Source: Cryptomeria japonica (taxonomy: Eukaryota > Streptophyta > Pinopsida > Cupressales > Cupressaceae). From it: a stretch of 64,000 nt of DNA. Below, piece after piece: positions 60,032 to 64,000 of this stretch. The notes below the pieces were generated by a model. The model was not told the origin of the DNA. It searched no databases and saw only the letters and a program-made list of their open reading frames with translations. Location of the stretch: NCBI RefSeq assembly GCF_030272615.1, contig NC_081412.1, forward strand, positions 674,062,323 to 674,126,322, read 5' to 3'. A program made the translations under genes and the position numbers. The first letter of the stretch is position 1, and the number at the start of each line of letters is the position of its first letter.

Positions 60032-62814
60032 TTAAATTCTAATTGCAAAAAGTAATATGCTTTTGTAATATGAATGATGAGATATAGTAATAAGATTAAT
60101 AAATACCACTCTCTTACAGTTGCCATTCATCTCATCAAATTCAGAGCTTTCTTGATTCTTGTATATGGTTTGAGTTTCTTCACTCTGAGTCTGCATACCT
60201 TCGCTGAACTGCATCTCAATGCTACTAGTAGGTCCAATACATGGGGCAATAGTCCCACTGGCACTTTGGTTTGAAGTGTTGCCCAAACCTCTTCTTTCAC
60301 ATTTGGACCTCCAGATTTCTAGTGCCCTATCGTAAGGAAAAGTGTGGACATCATTCCTAGATGTATAGAGCCTCAAACAATTTTCCGAATTTTTGTCTAG
60401 TTTGTTTCTTAGCTTTGATTTTAGGAACCCCAAAGCACTGAAAACTCTCTCATCTTCCACCAAACCCAATATCATGGTAAGACATAAATCAGCAAGCTTC
60501 ACATATTCTGGCATTGAATCACGTAACATTTTGTTCTCAGCTATAGTTTTCCAAAGCCTTGTTACTGATCCCTCTTCGCGGGGGTTCTCCATTTTGGCAT
60601 ATTGTTCTCTCATAGTGTATGCAAAATGAGATAATTGCTCTCGAAGATGAGTTTCGTCTAATATTCCATTTATAGTTACTCCATTCAATTTTGTAGATGT
60701 GCAAAATTGTTTTATCAAAATTAGTAGCTTACTTCGAAAAGCAGATGCAATGTTGAGGCTCCAATAATGAGGAAACATAATAGACAGGGCTTCGAGAAGG
60801 TTGTTAGGAGGGAATCTGCTTCTAATTTGTGAGGAAAGATCATATGCAATTTCTTCACAGAAGTAGTTACAGTCTCAACAATCTTGTCGAAATCTTTCCT
60901 TGTAACTCTTGCTAGTTGCTTCCTGGGGTGCTTTCCTGGTTCCTCGGGGTTGACCGTGGCATAGAAGTGCATTGGTATCTCAACTCCCTGTACATTGGCA
61001 CATACCTCCCTGTCTGCACCAATTTGTAAAAAGTTATCAGGATTGTTCAAATCTGTGAGTGTCGGCCACTTAACAAATTTTTCATCAGATAGTGTTGGTT
61101 GATTTCGATAGAGATTATCGAGGGTCATGCATGTCATCTTACGCAGCGTAGCATATTCTGCAATAAACAGAGCTCTTTTTTAGGTAGCCTTCATAATATT
61201 TCTCATTTCCTCTAGCACGGGCAGAAGAGCTGCTAAAGTTAAGAGTGTCTCTAAATTACTTAACTTGCGAAGAAGTTCAAGAAATTTCGGTTGATCTGAT
61301 TTGTCATGAGTTGTGTGAAATAGTCCAATCAAAGATGGATATTCTAAAAACACTCAATGCATTGGACCATCCAAAGGGATCCATCTGGTATTATTATCCT
61401 TGAGAAGCTTGTTCCCATTAGTTATTCCATCAACAAAGTGTTGAAATTCCATAAATCGCTTAGGACTTCGACAAAAGTGTGAGTAGAGCTCTCTAATTAA
61501 AATTTGAATTTTTTTAACCAAAGGAAACTTGCTCACAATTCCAAAAGCTAGATTCATTCTATGAGCAATCCAATGAATTGCAGTAATGTACGGTGCAAAT
61601 GAAGTTTCAATCTTTGTATAAAGACTGTTCTTGTGACCTTGCATTACTGAAGCTCCATCTGCTCCAACACAAACCAATTTTTTGGCTACCGTCACCTCCA
61701 TATTCAATTAAACTTCTCTTTACTAGTTGAAATAATTTTTTCGTTGTCACACTCTCCTTCATTTTAGCAACAGATAGTAGATGAGGTTGGCGGGTATGAT
61801 TCTCTACAGTATAAACATGCATGCATACCCATGAAGTATTGTCTACTACCGTAACTTTGTCTAAAAAAATGCAATAAAGTTTGACTCTCTTATTTTTTCC
61901 TTTACATCTTTTTCAACCTTAGCAAGACAACTTGCCCATTCCCATCCACTGTTTATTGACCAGTGTCTATTAGGATAGTTAGGAACTTTCAAAAAGTGTA
62001 ATAAACCATTAATTGATGGGAAATCTGTCATAGCACGCCCTCTACTCAAAATATAAAAAACAATGCTTAACTGAACAACTTTTCCTAGTTGTTCTATTTG
62101 CATTGCTTTTCCAAAAACAACTTCAGTAGAACCTTTAACCTCAGCAGACTTCATTTGTATTTTCTCATGAAAATAATACTCTTCAGCATTCCTCACATGC
62201 TTACATTCCTCCTTTGTTGTCCATCTTATCACTAATTTTTCAACCCCGTCTATCATTTGTTTTTCATAAACTTTGCCCATAAGCTTTTCTATGGTGTCAA
62301 ATTTTAGCTGCAACCTAATTTCCTTGTTATGTTTCCAAGTGCAAATCTTACACCCGCATTCTATTGGAGGCTTGCCTTCAATTAGATTCTCCACTGGTTC
62401 AATGAATGGATACTTTGATGCCCAATTAATTTGAAAATTCTTCACTGACATATCCCACTCCCGATCCTTTTTTGATTGTGGTTCACCCTTTTTTGATATG
62501 GCTTTTCTTTTCCCCTTCCGTGCATTATCATCAATGACATTATCACCCAAGTCGATTATATCATTTCGGCTAACTTGGGTATCTACCAGATAATCTTCTT
62601 CAAGATCATCCTGATCTGAGATATTAGGTTTGCCATTGTCTTCAACATGCGGTGCAGGTGGCAAATTTTGTACTTGTACTTGTGATGATGTACCTTCCTA
62701 ATTTTCACCATAATCTTTTCCAATGCCAAAGTACGAAGACAACGTTCTTCTTTTTGTTGGCCTCTCCTGGCCTTCCCCACATTCAGGTTTCCTACCCCTC
62801 TTCCTGTTCGACAT
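60032..62814 (-). pseudogene. hAT-superfamily transposase, broken
   Basis: Starts at ATG 62814 (MSNRKRGRKPECGEGQ, a basic and likely nuclear-targeting N-terminus). A zinc-finger-like segment follows (ECGCKICTWKHNKE near 62350, with KFDTIEKLMGKVYE in the place of the usual D-T-x-x-x-H). The DDE core is recognisable: LDKVTVVDNTSWVCMHVYT at about 61800-61865 (first Asp), LVCVGADGASVMQG near 61650 (second Asp), AIHWIAHRMNLAF (C-x-x-H region with Trp for Cys) and NNTRWIPL. The C-terminal dimerisation region is LVEDERVFSALGFLKSKLRN at about 60430-60490. The arrangement resembles the ZNF862-like hAT group. Lesions: TAG at 62698, an A7 frameshift at 61863-61869, a frameshift near 61705, TGA at 61351, TAA at 61180-61182, and a frameshift near 60780. 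It is not functional as read. Confidence 0.88.
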
Positions 62815-63069
62815 CTCCAACGAAATAAAGGTTGCCAAAAAAATATCAATTTGTTGAAGAAGCAATAATAGACTATAATGTATAATATACCACTTCAAAA
62901 ATATGATTGCTCACCTTTAGGCTTTAGGTCACTAGCAGTCGCCAATGTAGTCAACAACAATGATTTTCCTTGGTCTGAAACTTCGCTATTGATCAGAATT
63001 CAGAGCCTAGAACCCACCAGATTGTGTGGAGATAGATCTGATCTTTGCATGTATTTATACTAATCCTTA

Positions 63070-63590
63070 TATGGCAAATTCCGCGGGAATTTTATATGGT
63101 ATACAAATATTTGGCGAATCCCACGTAACTATAACACAACTTATGTAATTTTTGAGACAATTATAGGTTGTCCAAATACGACTTATGTAATTTTTGAGGC
63201 GATTATAGGTCGTCCAAACAATAGGCGAATACAATATAGTTGGCAAAAGTTGGGGTGAATGGAGACACGCGTGGGCAAGATGTCGAGCGAATTGGGTCCC
63301 CTTGGCTAACAAATCTTCACATGCCTATAGGCGAATTAAGGTCATCTATTAAGGCAACCTCGAAGAGTGTAGGTGAAACAATTAAATTTACCGTGTGTCC
63401 ACCATATATTGTATTGGCGAAATCATCGCATAGAAACATTTAATTGCATAAAACACATGGCGAACGGGCCGTGACTTTGACGGAAATTGATAATGTTCTG
63501 GCGACATGGCCACCCCCAGTCGGTACAAAATATTCACCATTTCCGACATGGCCGACGTGAAAAATTCGCCATTGGCGAATATTCGCCACT
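63070..63590. repeat. Right GGCGA motif cluster and terminal palindrome
   Basis: GGCGA motifs at about 63112, 63199, 63223, 63330, 63415, 63459, 63500 and 63574. It ends with TGGCGAATATTCGCCA (63573-63588), a perfect 16-base palindrome overlapped on its left by ATTCGCC/GGCGAAT. It lies directly upstream of the hAT transposase and probably holds its promoter and transposase-binding sites. Confidence 0.6.
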
Positions 63591-63599
63591 AAAGTAATC

Positions 63600-64000
63600 T
63601 CTGCTTCCCACAAAATATCATATTAAATTTTTCTAACCAGTGATATGCACAAGAATGAGAAGAAGCATACTAAGAGGTGTTTCAATAGACATATCCCATG
63701 GAATACCTTGGAGAAAAACTTCCTGGGTCTCTTGAGTGGAGGTATAATTGTTAAACACCATTGAATCTTCAACTCGATCAACAATCATAGAGTGATAAAA
63801 GATAGAGGTCATTTAAAAAGAGAAATTATTCATAAATGTGGTAACATAAAGATATATGAATAAATACAAACTAACAAAGCGAATTACTGCTTCATAATAT
63901 AATAGAACATGAAGAATGCACAAACCAAAACCCCAACAAAACAAAAATTCTCTCCTCATATATATACTATTTTCCTAATTTTTACTTGAGAATATTTGAA
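63600..64000. other. No gene recognised
   Basis: The minus strand at 63640-63790 reads VFNNYTSTQETQEVFLQGIP in one frame and may be a fragment of a coding region; family not recognised. The rest is AT-rich. Confidence 0.35.

Larger units (their letters stand above)
49202..63590. mobile_element. Possible 14.4 kb hAT-type element with passenger genes
   Basis: A hAT transposase pseudogene lies on the minus strand near the right end. Both flanks, 49240-49660 and 63070-63590, are rich in GGCGA motifs not seen at comparable density elsewhere. The right boundary, read on the minus strand, would be TAGTGGCGAATATTCGCC, which has the C/TAGTGG-type start of many hAT elements. A left boundary at TAGGGATAAC (49204) is only a guess: it resembles hAT starts but does not match the right end well, and no 8-bp target duplication was found. 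The element could be smaller, or several elements. Confidence 0.35.

Noticed and set aside
49190-63610. 8-bp target duplication around the hAT-type element
   Set aside because: The bases following 63590 (AAAGTAAT) are not found near 49200; no convincing pair seen.
1-64000. tRNA, rRNA or organelle-derived insertions
   Set aside because: No cloverleaf-like segment, rRNA landmark or plastid/mitochondrial gene was recognised by eye; a covariance-model scan would settle this.

Overview
The window reads as nuclear DNA of a seed plant, most likely a gymnosperm (conifer). This is inferred from AT-rich sequence, dense and heavily decayed LTR retrotransposons, very long (CT)n/(GA)n tracts, and TIR-NBS-LRR (TNL) genes with short introns. 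Species is not determinable by eye. I see no intact protein-coding gene: every recognisable frame carries stops, frameshifts or insertions.

1-32.7 kb is a decayed TNL resistance-gene cluster, + strand. TNL-B (26924-32669) can be followed through five exons: N-terminal exon, TIR, P-loop/NB-ARC, LRR, then an unusual C-terminal tail with tandem W-L-R-D repeats and hydrophobic segments. It has a stop just after the TIR, stops at a local triplication over the MHD-like motif, and an A6 frameshift. TNL-A is a 5'-truncated paralogue split into 2180-3927, 5501-6046 and 11797-12290, with a related C-terminal fragment at 15495-15862. Its first break is a 1.57 kb LTR element with PBS and PPT. Its second is a 5.75 kb DNA element (E1, 6047-11796) with 31 identical terminal bases in inverted orientation, a (CT)n arm, a palindromic 20-bp satellite and a (GA)n arm. 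A second element end sharing the E1 terminus and an internal block lies at 19.3-20.8 kb (E2). Copia remnants lie at 13.7-15.5, 24.8-26.1 and 33.1-34.1 kb.

32.7-49 kb is retroelement and low-complexity territory: a subtilase 3' fragment, an LTR end with PBS, two long (CT)n-based arrays (37.9-39.6 and 45.9-48.0 kb) each next to a cluster of short palindrome-like motifs, a gypsy gag/protease remnant, an L1-type LINE reverse transcriptase remnant, and an unrecognised coiled-coil ORF.

49.2-63.6 kb may be one large hAT-type element. Both flanks are rich in GGCGA motifs; the right flank ends in a perfect 16-bp palindrome. Inside are a broken hAT transposase (minus strand, 60.0-62.8 kb), a convergent ~1,350-codon frame (54978-59049) with a G-patch-like motif and a long coiled coil, two pseudogenes of unknown function, and a tandem array of alternating long and short units. 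Nine nonsense codons in the ~1,350-codon frame are all TAA/TAG at places where Gln would fit, a pattern best explained by C-to-T decay of methylated transposon DNA.
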